Shown: in pieces, positions 17,101 to 25,168 of the stretch
How the letters are laid out: every line of letters starts with the position of its first letter
How positions within the stretch are numbered: position 1 is the first letter of the stretch
NCBI RefSeq assembly: GCF_038725785.1
Contig: NZ_CP109796.1
Location: 4,154,001 to 4,218,000, forward strand
DNA: 64,000 nt
DNA from: Termitidicoccus mucosus
Lineage (GTDB): Bacteria > Verrucomicrobiota > Verrucomicrobiia > Opitutales > Opitutaceae
Direction of reading: 5' to 3'
Notes under the pieces: model-generated
What the model was told of the DNA's origin: nothing
Databases searched by the model: none
The model's input: only the letters and a program-made list of their open reading frames with translations
Translations under genes and position numbers: made by a program

Positions 17101-20100
17101 CATTCACGCTGATGGCTCCGGAGAGCGGGCTGCTGCCGGAGAGGGTGAGCGCGGCCGTGCCGGACTTGTTGAAGCCGACCGTGCCGGCGAGAGGCGCGGC
17201 GATGACGGTGTCGGCATCCACCGTGACGACGGGTGCGGCCAAGCCGGTGACGAGCGTGAGCGCGACGGGCACGCCGGACTTCGGAGCGATGCGCCAGCTG
17301 CCGGCGGTGCCGGCATCGGCGTCGGCGAAATTGAGGTTCGTGATCGTCCGCGCGGCATCGAGGGTCACGACGGTTTCGCCGGTGATGTCGAGCGTGTCGA
17401 ACTTGGCGGTCTTGGAGGGGCCCTCGGCCATGACGGTGTTTTCCCAGTTGTCGAAATCGCCCCAGTTTCCACCGGCGGGGTTGGTCCAGGTGCCGTCGCC
17501 CCGGAGCGAGCGGGTGTAGGTTTCACTGGCGGTGAAGTCCGCAGCCATGGCGTTGCCAGCGATGTCGGTCAGCCCGGCCTTGTTGATGTTCAGGGCGAGC
17601 CTGCCCTCGCCGGTCACGTTGGTGGAGACAAGGACAATGCTCGCGTCATCGGGCGTCACTTGGTGGGTGAATGACGTGACGGCGAGGTCGCCTGCGGAAG
17701 GCACGGGCGAGAAGCTGGAGGCTTGCAGGCCGGAGACGGGTTCGGAAAACGCGACCTTAAAGACGAGCGCGCCGGCCTGAACGGTTTCGGAGAGGGGGTT
17801 GTGGCGGGTGACGGCGAGCACCGTCGGAGGCGCGGTGTCGATTTTCACCGCGACGGGAAGGGACGAGGGGCTTTTGGCCGGACCGCTGGCAGTCACGGCG
17901 GCGAACACATACTCGCCGTCGGCCAGCGTGCCGGCGGCGGGATATGGCAGGCTCCATGCGCCGGCGGCATCCGCCATGACCGTGCCGATGTCGCCGGTGC
18001 CGGCGAGCGAGATCGTGACGGAGGCGCTGGCGCCGGCGGTGCCTTGCAGCGTGATGACGCCGGCGCTGGTGATGAAGTCGCCAGCGGTCGCGGTGTCGGG
18101 CGTGATGCCGGTGATGGCCGGGGTGGTGATGGCAGTGTCAACGGTCTCGGTGGCCGAAGCTCCGGCGCCGGGGTTGCCGGCGATGTCCTCCACGGTGGCC
18201 GTGAAGTTGTGCGAGGCTGGCGTGACGGTGGCTGCGTAAGGGAACGACCAGACTCCCGCCGCGTCCACGAGGGCGGCGCCAAGCACGGCACCGTCCATGC
18301 TGACCGTGACGCGGCCAAGCGGGATGGCGGTGCCGGTGATGAGGAGGCCGGAGGCGCCGCTGGACACACGCTCGACGACGGGGGCAGGCGGGGGCGCGGT
18401 GAAGATGACGACGGAGAAGACAGCGGATTGCAGGCCGGTGCGACCCTGGCCGTCGGTCGCGGTGGCGGCGAAGGGATACTCGCCCTCGGGGAGCGTGGTG
18501 GCGGTATAGTCGAATGTCCATGCGCCGGTCACGCCGTCCGCCACGGCGGCACCGAGCTGACCGTCGCCGGGGAGGTCGAGGCGGAAGATTTTAACCGTGG
18601 CGCCGGGCTGTGCTGTGCCGTGGAGGGTGATTTGCGGTGTCTTGGTGATGGCGTCGGAGGCGGACAGGCCGCTGTCGGGCGTGATGCCGGTGATGACCGG
18701 CGCCGCCGGGCCGAGCAACTGGGGAAGCGAGGTGGCGAAGACGGGGCGGGGCGGGGCCTCCATCTGCGCGCCGATGTAGTAGCTGGGGTGCGGGGGCTGG
18801 TTGTAGGCGACGTTTTGCCAGGCGATGGCGAGGCGATACTGGCGGTCGTGCATGAGCGTGGTGAAGCGATGGTTTGTCGCGGCGGTGGTGGTGTAGATGC
18901 GCAGGGCGGTGTCGCCGCTCTCGGCAACGATCAACTCCTCACGCCAGTCGCCGAGGATGTCGCCGCTGAGGGCGGGGTTGGCCTTGGTGCCGTTGCCGGA
19001 GTGCACGCCGGAGGGGGCGAACAGGGAGGAGGCGCTGCTGCCGTTCCATTTGGTGATGGTGGTGCCGTCGAGGAGCTCGCGCTGGAGGTCGCCGTCCCAC
19101 CAGATCATGAAGTTCATGGCGGGGCGGTTGGCGCTGATTTGCGTGAGCGTGGAGGCGTCGATGACATTGGCGGCGGCGCCCCAGACTTGGTAGCCGGGGT
19201 AGCGCGCGTCGATGTGGCCCGCGCCGGCGCGTCCGGTGTCGCCGGTGGCAGTGAGGCGGAGGAGGATTTCGCCGGTGCGGACGTCACGGAGGGAGTGGCC
19301 GTAGGGAGATTCCTCGTGGCAGACCCAGACTTGCTGGCCGGGGCGGCTGGGAATCATTTTCGAGACGTGCATGGCGTCGCCGTGGCCGAGGCCGGTGGAG
19401 TAGAGGCCGGTGCCGTCGTTGTTGACGGTCATGGAGCCGTAGATGATTTCGTCGCAGCCGTCGCCGTCCACGTCGGCGACGGTGAGGTTGTGATTGCCCT
19501 GGCCGGCGTAGGCGCTGTTGGGCTTGCCGTCGGCGCCGTTGCCGGGGGCGGCGCTGTCGAAGAGCCAGCGTTGCGTGAGCTGGCCGTCGCGCCAATCCCA
19601 CGCGACGAGGAAGGTGCGCGTGTAATAGCCGCGGCACATGATGATGCTGGGACGCCTGCCGTCGAGGTAGGCGACGGCGGCGAGGTAGCGGTTCATGCGA
19701 TTGCCGTAATTGTCGCCCCAGAGCGCGTTTTGGCGGGTGGCGTCGGGGTTGTCGGCGTGGTTGTCGGGGTCGCGCTGGGGCAGGTATTGGGTGGTGGCGA
19801 GCGCCGCGCCGGTGAGTCCGTCGAAGACGGTGAGGAACTCAGGGCCGCTGAGGACGTAGCCGTCGGTGGTGCGGTAGTCGGCGGCGGCGTTGCCGATTAC
19901 GGTGCCGTCGCCGTCGATGGTGCCGTCGGCGGTCTTGCAGGCGAGCTCGGCTTTGCCGTCGCCGTCGAAGTCATAAACGAGATACTGCGTGTAGTGCGCG
20001 CCGGAGCGGATGTTTCTGCCGAGATCAATGCGCCAGAGGCGGGTGCCGTCGAGCTTGTAGGCGTCGAGGTAGGTGTTGCCGGTGTAGCCGGCCTGGGAGT

Positions 20101-20641
20101 TGTCCTTGGCGTTGGAGGGATACCACTTGACGATGATCTCGTATTCGCCGTCGCCGTCGAGGTCGCCCACGGAGCAGTCGTTTATCTCGTAGGTGCAGGT
20201 GGAGTTGTCGGGCATCGTCATGCTTCCGGGGCGCTGGAGCGCGATGCGCAGGTAAGGCTGGCTGGTGTTGATGCCCGCGGCCATGGCGAACGAGCCGTCC
20301 GCCGTCCTTTCCACGCCGTAGGTGACCGGGCGGACAGTGTAGGTGTTTTGTTTGGCGAAGTCCACCGGCGTGTCCTCGAAGCTGGTGGCGGCGGTGAGCG
20401 GCTGGGCGTTGAGTTTCACGGGCGCGCCGCCGTCGGTGCTGCGGTAGAGGTTGAAGGCGGTGCCCTCGGGGTCGGTGCCGAGGAGGCGCCAGCTTACGAA
20501 GGCCTTGGATGACGAGGCGGGCACGGCGACGACGCCGCGCCCGAGGTTTTCCATCAGGAATGGAGCCGTCTGGGCGGAGATGGCCGCAATAATTCCGGAT
20601 GCGGCGAGCAGGAGGCATGACAAGAATTTCGTATTGTTCAT
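14141..20641 (-). CDS. Giant secreted rhamnogalacturonan lyase (PL11-type) with Ig, autotransporter and FIVAR repeats
   Basis: 2166 residues from the Met of MNNTKFLSCLLLAASGI; upstream codons to 20710 are not signal-like. Residues 1-24 are a signal peptide. About 25-620 is a PL11 rhamnogalacturonan lyase (MENLGRGVVAV, WRLLGTDPEGTAFNLYRS, SVGDLDGDGEYEIIVKW, VYDFDGDGKAELACKTADG, VADVDGDGCDEIIYG; Ca-binding DxDGDG motifs). This enzyme class cleaves the Rha-GalA backbone of pectin RG-I. About 640-1050 holds Ig-like modules (VITGITPDSGLSASD). About 1050-1610 holds autotransporter-associated strand repeats. About 1610-2035 holds FIVAR-type helical repeats (GQYPQAVIDALTAAI). Next come an Ig-like domain (YQWQKDGVDIAG) and the tail GGGGGAPTWWLLAL-hydrophobic-GRRHL. 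One FIVAR repeat (bases about 15130-15240) is damaged. The modules imply surface display and carbohydrate binding. Confidence 0.88.
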   Translation of the reverse strand: MNNTKFLSCLLLAASGIIAAISAQTAPFLMENLGRGVVAVPASSSKAFVSWRLLGTDPEGTAFNLYRSTDGGAPVKLNAQPLTAATSFEDTPVDFAKQNTYTVRPVTYGVERTADGSFAMAAGINTSQPYLRIALQRPGSMTMPDNSTCTYEINDCSVGDLDGDGEYEIIVKWYPSNAKDNSQAGYTGNTYLDAYKLDGTRLWRIDLGRNIRSGAHYTQYLVYDFDGDGKAELACKTADGTIDGDGTVIGNAAADYRTTDGYVLSGPEFLTVFDGLTGAALATTQYLPQRDPDNHADNPDATRQNALWGDNYGNRMNRYLAAVAYLDGRRPSIIMCRGYYTRTFLVAWDWRDGQLTQRWLFDSAAPGNGADGKPNSAYAGQGNHNLTVADVDGDGCDEIIYGSMTVNNDGTGLYSTGLGHGDAMHVSKMIPSRPGQQVWVCHEESPYGHSLRDVRTGEILLRLTATGDTGRAGAGHIDARYPGYQVWGAAANVIDASTLTQISANRPAMNFMIWWDGDLQRELLDGTTITKWNGSSASSLFAPSGVHSGNGTKANPALSGDILGDWREELIVAESGDTALRIYTTTAATNHRFTTLMHDRQYRLAIAWQNVAYNQPPHPSYYIGAQMEAPPRPVFATSLPQLLGPAAPVITGITPDSGLSASDAITKTPQITLHGTAQPGATVKIFRLDLPGDGQLGAAVADGVTGAWTFDYTATTLPEGEYPFAATATDGQGRTGLQSAVFSVVIFTAPPPAPVVERVSSGASGLLITGTAIPLGRVTVSMDGAVLGAALVDAAGVWSFPYAATVTPASHNFTATVEDIAGNPGAGASATETVDTAITTPAITGITPDTATAGDFITSAGVITLQGTAGASASVTISLAGTGDIGTVMADAAGAWSLPYPAAGTLADGEYVFAAVTASGPAKSPSSLPVAVKIDTAPPTVLAVTRHNPLSETVQAGALVFKVAFSEPVSGLQASSFSPVPSAGDLAVTSFTHQVTPDDASIVLVSTNVTGEGRLALNINKAGLTDIAGNAMAADFTASETYTRSLRGDGTWTNPAGGNWGDFDNWENTVMAEGPSKTAKFDTLDITGETVVTLDAARTITNLNFADADAGTAGSWRIAPKSGVPVALTLVTGLAAPVVTVDADTVIAAPLAGTVGFNKSGTAALTLSGSSPLSGAISVNAGTLAVTTGGYYGSLGTLTVQTEKAFVLDGGYARPSSVSITGATPRFTVKSGTLSSGAFTSDNNGNGLAVRFEGGLVSLSSITIQRSTDGNITNFDRGIVITGGTTTVSGAVSLGTGASNALMSVEGGQLTVSGVLTIANLNTNSNRGGALRVTGGRFVSTNTASGIVMNARPGASAGNTSYLNFLGGVSQVEKITLGASASVTSGTTFVNIDGGTLFLGSGGIVKNGGAALVTSVNFTSGVLGAKATWSSSVPMTLSGDIELRADDEAGAARNITLNGVLSGAGGFTKAGSGTLALAAANTFTGPVAVSEGALNVNGSLAAATAAVTVASGATLSGSGTINRPVILHAGATLVLDTSAPPALAIGQTLAKTGAGRINVTVAGGLPATAGTYTLATIGATTLADADFARLSDVAAVQVVSARLELVVRTPADALTAAIAAAQTFLADISIGNGDGQYPQAVIDALTAAIVTAQQGGDTPALLASLQAATDTAADSRIAVDFTALDEMLDDANALLAAASVGPGDGQYPQSALDTLDTAISTVTSVRTKQHVTQAELDVALTALQNAMEAFEDAVISVDFTALLDAIGEAGALHSGALAGEGHGQHSQTDIDSLATAIADAEAVVVTLAVTIARCDDGVHGGCLRTRRCRALLPVGQGGHPQAAIDVFADARDTAQAVSGQAGITPVGVNTALGALQNAGAAFAAARVTVDFSALQTAIAGAASLHARASAGSGHGQHAQADIDALADAIDAALNAAAAPAPTQAAITAALDTLQTAVEAFETAALVVDFSALNAGIADADALLADAVVGTAEGQYPQAAVDALDAVIGTVKAVAGKTGVTQTETATALRMLQNAVDAFESAKITAADVSPPRITRHPVAQSIQPGGTASFSVNATGNGLRYQWQKDGVDIAGATSDALFVVYAKSSDAGVYRVIVSNDHGAATSYEARLSLEEKPSGGGGGAPTWWLLALSAALLALRGLAGRRHL

Positions 20642-20809
20642 GGGAGAAGGGCAGGGAATTGAAAAAACATCCGGGTTTATCGGACGGGATTCAGGGAATG
20701 GCAGGGTCAACTATTGTCGTGCCGCGGGCGGCACTTTATGAATGTAAAATAAAACTAAAGCAGCCGGACTTTCATTTCGCCCCTCCCCTGCCGGCAAAAT
20801 CATCTACTG

Positions 20810-20842
20810 TCGTACAGTATGAATAAAAATCATACAGTATGA
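20810..20842. promoter_or_regulatory. Paired palindromic operator-like sites upstream of the rhamnogalacturonan lyase
   Basis: TCATACAGTATGA (20830-20842) is an odd-length perfect palindrome. TCGTACAGTATGA (20810-20822) is the same site with one change. Their centres are 20 bases apart, about two helical turns, and about 180 bases upstream of the lyase start. Dimeric regulator binding is inferred. Confidence 0.55.
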
Positions 20843-20880
20843 GTATAAGCGTGGGCTCCTTTATCCCGAAATCCGCGATA

Positions 20881-20975
20881 GGATCGAGTGGCATGGGCGA
20901 CTCGCCCATGCGCTGACGGTGCGCCTTGGTTTGTGCGTCAAGCCACACGGGCGAGTCGCCCGCGCCACCCGATCC
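20881..20975. repeat. Palindromic repeat family E
   Basis: The arms GGATCGAGTGGCATGGGCGA and, inverted, GGATCGGGTGGCGCGGGCGA enclose about 35 bases. It lies between the LysM lipoprotein gene and the rhamnogalacturonan lyase promoter. Only one copy is in this window. The remaining stretch 20976-21150 shows nothing recognisable. Confidence 0.65.
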
Positions 20976-21150
20976 TTTTTGCGAGGCTTTCGCCTCGCCC
21001 GGCGACGGGGGCGCCGCCGCTCCGATACACGGCTATCGCGGCATCCGGCGTCAATACCGGCGCCCCGAAGCAATCAGGTTTTGCAAAGCAGCAGCGGTCT
21101 CCGCGCCGTCCTCATTCGCTCCGCGAGCGCGGGATTTTCCGGCGGCCCCG

Positions 21151-22023
21151 TCACGGAATGCGCAGTTGCATGCCGACGCGCAGGTCGGTCTTGCTGCGCA
21201 GCACGTCGCGGTTGGCGTTAAAGATCGCCTCGACCCGCGCGTTGGAGGCGGTGCCGTAATACTGGCGGGCGATGTTATACAGGCTGTCCCCGGCGCGCAC
21301 GGTGTGGGTGCGCGCGGCCGCTTGGGGCGGCGGCGGTTGCGCGGGTTGTTGCTGCTGTTGCTGGGACTGGGAGGAGGACGCGCCGGACGGACGCGCGGGC
21401 GTGGAGACGCTTGCGTTCGGGTTTGGGTTGGGCGTGGGATCAAACGTCGCCACCGGGTAAACCTCGTTCGCGGCGGCCGGGGCGGCCTGCACGACCGTGC
21501 CTCCGTTGTTCGGCGCGGCCAGGCCGGCGGCGGCCCGGGTGGAGGTGAGCGCGGCCTGAAGTTGCTCGTTTTCGCGCTGGAGCCGCTGGAGCGCGTCGGC
21601 GTAGTCGGCGGGCGCGAGCGGGCTGGCGTCGAGCGGCCGGCCCGGCAGCGTGCGCGCGTATTCGCGCATCGACGCCTCGAGGCGCTGGCGCACGAGGTCG
21701 GACTGGGGCGAGTTGGGCTTCAACTCGCGGTATTTGCGGAAGTGGTAGATGGCGGCGATGGGGTCGTTGATGTGCTGCTGGTAGAGCAGGCCGATTTCGA
21801 GGTGCGATTCGGCGGCGTTGTTGAGGCCGCGTTTTTCCAGGACCTTGTTGAACTCCGCCAGCGCCTCCTGGTTGCGGCCCTGGCGCAGCAGCTCCTTGCC
21901 GCGGCGGTAGGCGGGCTCGTCCACCTCGGCGGTGGCCGGCGGCGAATCCCCGCGCTCGCATCCCGCCGCGAAGAGCAGCGCCGCAAGGGCCAGCAGGGCG
22001 AGGGTGAAAAAACGGTTTCGCAT
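21151..22023 (-). CDS. LysM-domain lipoprotein with tetratricopeptide-like repeats
   Basis: 290 residues. Lipoprotein signal peptide with lipobox LFAAGC (Cys21). Residues about 35-120 are TPR-like (YRRGKELLRQGRNQEALAEF, AAESHLEIGLLYQQHINDP, AAIYHFRKYRELKPN). About 140-160 is a short coiled coil (ADALQRLQRENEQLQAAL). A low-complexity Pro/Gln/Ser linker (SQSQQQQQQPAQPPPP) leads to a C-terminal LysM domain (HTVRAGDSLYNIARQYYG ... GMQLRIP) that would bind peptidoglycan. It is probably anchored in the outer membrane facing the periplasm, with a scaffold role in cell-wall assembly. It is divergent from kdsD, with starts 80 bases apart. The product is a general family description; no specific gene name is recognised. 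Confidence 0.88.
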   Translation of the reverse strand: MRNRFFTLALLALAALLFAAGCERGDSPPATAEVDEPAYRRGKELLRQGRNQEALAEFNKVLEKRGLNNAAESHLEIGLLYQQHINDPIAAIYHFRKYRELKPNSPQSDLVRQRLEASMREYARTLPGRPLDASPLAPADYADALQRLQRENEQLQAALTSTRAAAGLAAPNNGGTVVQAAPAAANEVYPVATFDPTPNPNPNASVSTPARPSGASSSQSQQQQQQPAQPPPPQAAARTHTVRAGDSLYNIARQYYGTASNARVEAIFNANRDVLRSKTDLRVGMQLRIP

Positions 22024-22103
22024 CGGTTCGGGAAAGGATTTGAACGAAAAAAACTTCCGCTTACTTTCGCAAGCCTGTCATCGACTGACGACCTTATTTT
22101 CAA

Positions 22104-23093
22104 ATGTCCCTCGCCACCAAAACCGCCCTGGCCCGCGCGCGCGCCTGCATCCAGATCGAGATCGACGCGCTCGCCGAGACCGCCCGCACCCTCGACAAGT
22201 CCTTCGCCGACACCGCCCGCGCGGTCGAGGCGTCCGCCGCCGCCGGCGCCAAGCTCATTTTTTCCGGCATCGGCAAATCCGCCCACATCGCGCAAAAACT
22301 CGCGGGCACCTTCAACAGCACCGGCATCCCCTCCTGTTTCCTCGACGCCGTCCACGCGCTCCACGGCGACCTCGGGCTTTGCGCCGAGGGCGACCACGCC
22401 ATCCTCGCGAGCAACAGCGGCCAGTCCGAGGAGGTGCTCCGGCTCGTGCCCGTGCTCAAGCGTTTCGGCGTGAAAATCACCGCGCTCACGAGCGCGCCGG
22501 ATTCCGACCTCGCGCGCCACGCCGACCACCTGCTGCTCTACCGCGTGCCGCGCGAGGCGTGCCCGCTTGCGCTCGCGCCGACCGCCAGCACGACCGCCGC
22601 GCTCGCGCTCGGGGACGCGCTGGCGATGGTGCTGCTCCAGAGCCGCGGCGTCACGCGCGAGGATTTTGCGCGCTACCATCCGGCCGGCAACCTCGGGCGC
22701 CTGCTGCTGCTGAAGGTGCGCGACATCATGCGCACCGGCGACCGTCTGCCGGTGATGCGCGACACCGGTTCGCTCCAGAACGCGATTCTGGCCATGACCG
22801 CCGCGAAGTCCGGAAGCATCGCGCTCACGCATCCGGGGACGGGCAAGCTCACCGGCATCCTCACCGACGGCGATTTCCGCCGCAGCGCGCTCACCGGGCC
22901 GGGATTTTTGGAAAAACCGGTGTCCGCGTTCATGACCCGCGCGCCGAAGGTCATCGGCGAGGATGCGCTCGGCGTGGAAGCGGTGCGCATGTTCGAGGCC
23001 CACAAGATCGACGACCTCATCGTGGTGGACCGCGCCGGCCGCCCGGTCGGCCTCGTGGACGGCCAGGATTTGCCGAAGCTGAAGGTGGTGTAA
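22104..23093 (+). CDS. kdsD: Arabinose-5-phosphate isomerase (KpsF/GutQ family)
   Basis: 329 residues, the usual length. It isomerises ribulose-5-phosphate to arabinose-5-phosphate, the first step of Kdo synthesis, in the cytoplasm. Residues about 20-190 form the SIS sugar-isomerase domain (IFSGIGKSAHIAQKLAGTF, STGIPSCFLDAVHALHGDLG, ASNSGQSEEVLRLVPVLK, ALALGDALAMVLLQ, FARYHPAGNLGRLLLLKVRD). About 205-329 contains two CBS domains (IMRTGDRLPVMRD, FMTRAPKVIGEDALGVEAV, DDLIVVDRAGRPVGLVDGQDL). It functions with kdsC elsewhere in the window. A palindromic element begins directly at its TAA stop codon. Confidence 0.93.
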   Translation: MSLATKTALARARACIQIEIDALAETARTLDKSFADTARAVEASAAAGAKLIFSGIGKSAHIAQKLAGTFNSTGIPSCFLDAVHALHGDLGLCAEGDHAILASNSGQSEEVLRLVPVLKRFGVKITALTSAPDSDLARHADHLLLYRVPREACPLALAPTASTTAALALGDALAMVLLQSRGVTREDFARYHPAGNLGRLLLLKVRDIMRTGDRLPVMRDTGSLQNAILAMTAAKSGSIALTHPGTGKLTGILTDGDFRRSALTGPGFLEKPVSAFMTRAPKVIGEDALGVEAVRMFEAHKIDDLIVVDRAGRPVGLVDGQDLPKLKVV

Positions 23094-23205
23094 GACCAAT
23101 TCCGAACCAATTTCAGACTTATCAAGCTAGGGCGAGGCGTCCCGCCGAGCCGTTGCAGGCCCACGGCTCGGCGGGACGCCTCGCCCTACCCAAAAGAGGG
23201 TCTCC
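23093..23205. repeat. MITE-like palindromic element, core type B (copy B3)
   Basis: The left end AGACCAATTCCGAACCAATT begins at the last base of the kdsD stop codon. The core arms (23129-23190) are AGGGCGAGGCGTCCCGCCGA and complement. The right end is degenerate (AAGAGGGTCT). The following stretch to 23504 holds no convincing gene. Confidence 0.7.
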
Positions 23206-23504
23206 AAGCACTCACCAGTCCTGGGCTTTCGCGATGGCCTCCCAGGAGGCGCGCACCTCGGGCGGGAGCGGCTGAGCGGCGAGCCAAGTGACGGCGAGGG
23301 AGTTGCATGACGCCGCCGACGCTGCCAACCCGCCGCCATCGCAGTCAACGCACGCAAACCGGCGCTCCCCGGAAATTTGCGCGTCTCTTGGCCAAAGGTG
23401 CGGGCAAAGAACCATGCCCGTGTGGTTGTTTTCCACGGTCGTCCTGCAAAAAGTGGGCAAAACCTTCCCCCTCCGTCCCCCGTCCCGGTCGTTGCCCGCT
23501 TGAT

Positions 23505-25118
23505 ATGATTATTTCCAGCCGCCTTTTACAATCCTGCCGTACCCTTGCCGGCGCGGGCATTTTTGTGTTCGCTTTTGTCGCCGCACCGGCGGATGCGGCC
23601 GAGCTTTTCTGGTCGGGACGCGAGTCCGCCGACTGGTCGAACCCGCGAAACTGGAACTCGCATGTTCCGGCCACGCCGGACGCAGCCCCGCAGCACCTGA
23701 ATTTTGACCGGCATTCCGCCAAGCCCTCCGCCTTCAGTCCGAATCTCGACACCGACCTCACCGCCGCCTCGCTGCGCTTTCACGGCGGCGATTTCACGCT
23801 CGGGTCGTCCGCGAACAAAAAACTTTCGCTGCTCCTCAACAGCACCATCGATGCAGACGCCACCATCGTGAACATCGTCGGCGGCAACACGATCAACCAC
23901 GACGTGGCGTTCACCGGCGGCGTCAACAACGCCCGCGCCGTTTACGTGGACAGCGGCACGCTGCGGTTTGGCGCGGGCGCGACGCTCGACTTCAGCGGCA
24001 TGCTGAAGGAGGGCGTCGGCCTTGCCCTCACGCATGTTTACGTGGCCGGCGGCGCGCGGCTGGTTTCCGACGGCGCCGTGAAGGCCGCAGGCACGCGGGG
24101 CGCGGGCACCAGCGTCGCGCTGCTCAAGACCGGCGGCGGCACCTGGACGATCAACAGCGACAACAACGACCTCTCGCTCCTGACCAATTTCCGCATCCAG
24201 GAAGGAGCCCTCGACATCACCCGGCCCGGCGGCCTCGGCGCCACGAGCATCGGCTGCTCGGGCGACGGGCACCGCGCCATCTACATCAACACCCCCGGCG
24301 GCACGCTCGCCGCGTCGTTCAACTTCATCGCGGGCGGCTCCAATTCCAGCCTCACCATCGGCACCCAGCTCGCCTCCGGCACCGTGAGCTTCACCGGAGC
24401 CATGGCGCTTTCCTCCGCCGGCATCGCCGACACGGACAGCCGCGCCACCCGGTTCGCCGCGCCCGAAGGCGCGACCGTGGTGGTGGGCGGAGTCATCGGC
24501 GACTCGCACGCCACCAACGCCAACCGGCAGGGCGGCATCGACAAGACCGGCGGCGGCGCGCTCATCCTCACCGGCAACAACACCTACACCCAAGGCACCA
24601 CCGTCAGCTCGGGCACGGTGTTTTTCAACAACGCCGCCTCATCCTCCGGCAACGGCGCCGTCATCGTGAAGGAGGGCGCGTCCATCGCGGGCTGGAGCGA
24701 CGTCAACGCCGGCGGCAGAATCGTCGGCACCGTCGTCACCGGCGGCACCACCGCCACCATCATCCCCGGCAACGGCGACCATGCGGCCGCGACGCCGCTC
24801 GGCGCGACCCGCCTCACCATCGGCGGCAATCTCGATGTCACCGCCGGCGCGCGCATCCATGTCAACAGTTCAACCAGCCTCCAAGTCATGGCCACCGGGA
24901 CACTGATCGGCGCCGCCTCCTCCCGCGTGATTGTTGACTTCACCGGGTCGGCCTTCGCCGGGGGCGCCCTGCCGGCGGACGTGTTGCTGGTGAGCTTTGC
25001 GTCCGCCTCGGGGATCGACGCCTCGGCATTCAGCGCCGCCGGTCTCCCGGCCGGACGGACGGCGACCTTTTCCATCGCGAACGGCAACAGGCTCAGGGTG
25101 TCCTTCGCCGACCCATAG
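23505..25118 (+). CDS. Secreted autotransporter-associated beta-strand repeat protein
   Basis: 537 residues from the ATG at 23505; the frame is open to 23307, but only from here is there a signal peptide (GAGIFVFAFVAAPADA). The mature protein starts AELFWSGRESADWSNPRNWN, a common opening of verrucomicrobial repeat proteins. It continues as beta-helix-like strands with PATR-type motifs (LLKTGGGTWTINSDNNDL, IDKTGGGALILTGNNTYTQG, TTVSSGTVFFNNAASS). No beta-barrel and no Gly-rich C-terminal tail is seen; it ends NRLRVSFADP. It lies 50 bases upstream of the sialidase fusion on the same strand and is probably co-transcribed, perhaps as a surface adhesin or glycan-binding partner. Function unknown. 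Confidence 0.75.
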   Translation: MIISSRLLQSCRTLAGAGIFVFAFVAAPADAAELFWSGRESADWSNPRNWNSHVPATPDAAPQHLNFDRHSAKPSAFSPNLDTDLTAASLRFHGGDFTLGSSANKKLSLLLNSTIDADATIVNIVGGNTINHDVAFTGGVNNARAVYVDSGTLRFGAGATLDFSGMLKEGVGLALTHVYVAGGARLVSDGAVKAAGTRGAGTSVALLKTGGGTWTINSDNNDLSLLTNFRIQEGALDITRPGGLGATSIGCSGDGHRAIYINTPGGTLAASFNFIAGGSNSSLTIGTQLASGTVSFTGAMALSSAGIADTDSRATRFAAPEGATVVVGGVIGDSHATNANRQGGIDKTGGGALILTGNNTYTQGTTVSSGTVFFNNAASSSGNGAVIVKEGASIAGWSDVNAGGRIVGTVVTGGTTATIIPGNGDHAAATPLGATRLTIGGNLDVTAGARIHVNSSTSLQVMATGTLIGAASSRVIVDFTGSAFAGGALPADVLLVSFASASGIDASAFSAAGLPAGRTATFSIANGNRLRVSFADP

Positions 25119-25168
25119 GCCGTTTCCCCTCCGTCCGCAAAACGCCCGATTTCAACCCATCCCGTTTT

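Noticed and set aside
17723-20512. Antisense frame of about 930 codons over the rhamnogalacturonan lyase
   Set aside because: Shadow of the minus-strand gene, with no recognisable fold.
23206-23504. Possible gene remnant: minus-strand frame ending ASWEAIAKAQDW, and a plus-strand KEPCPCG stretch resembling a SEC-C motif
   Set aside because: Both are short, overlap each other on opposite strands and lack a start or full motif. A decayed gene cannot be excluded but is not supported.
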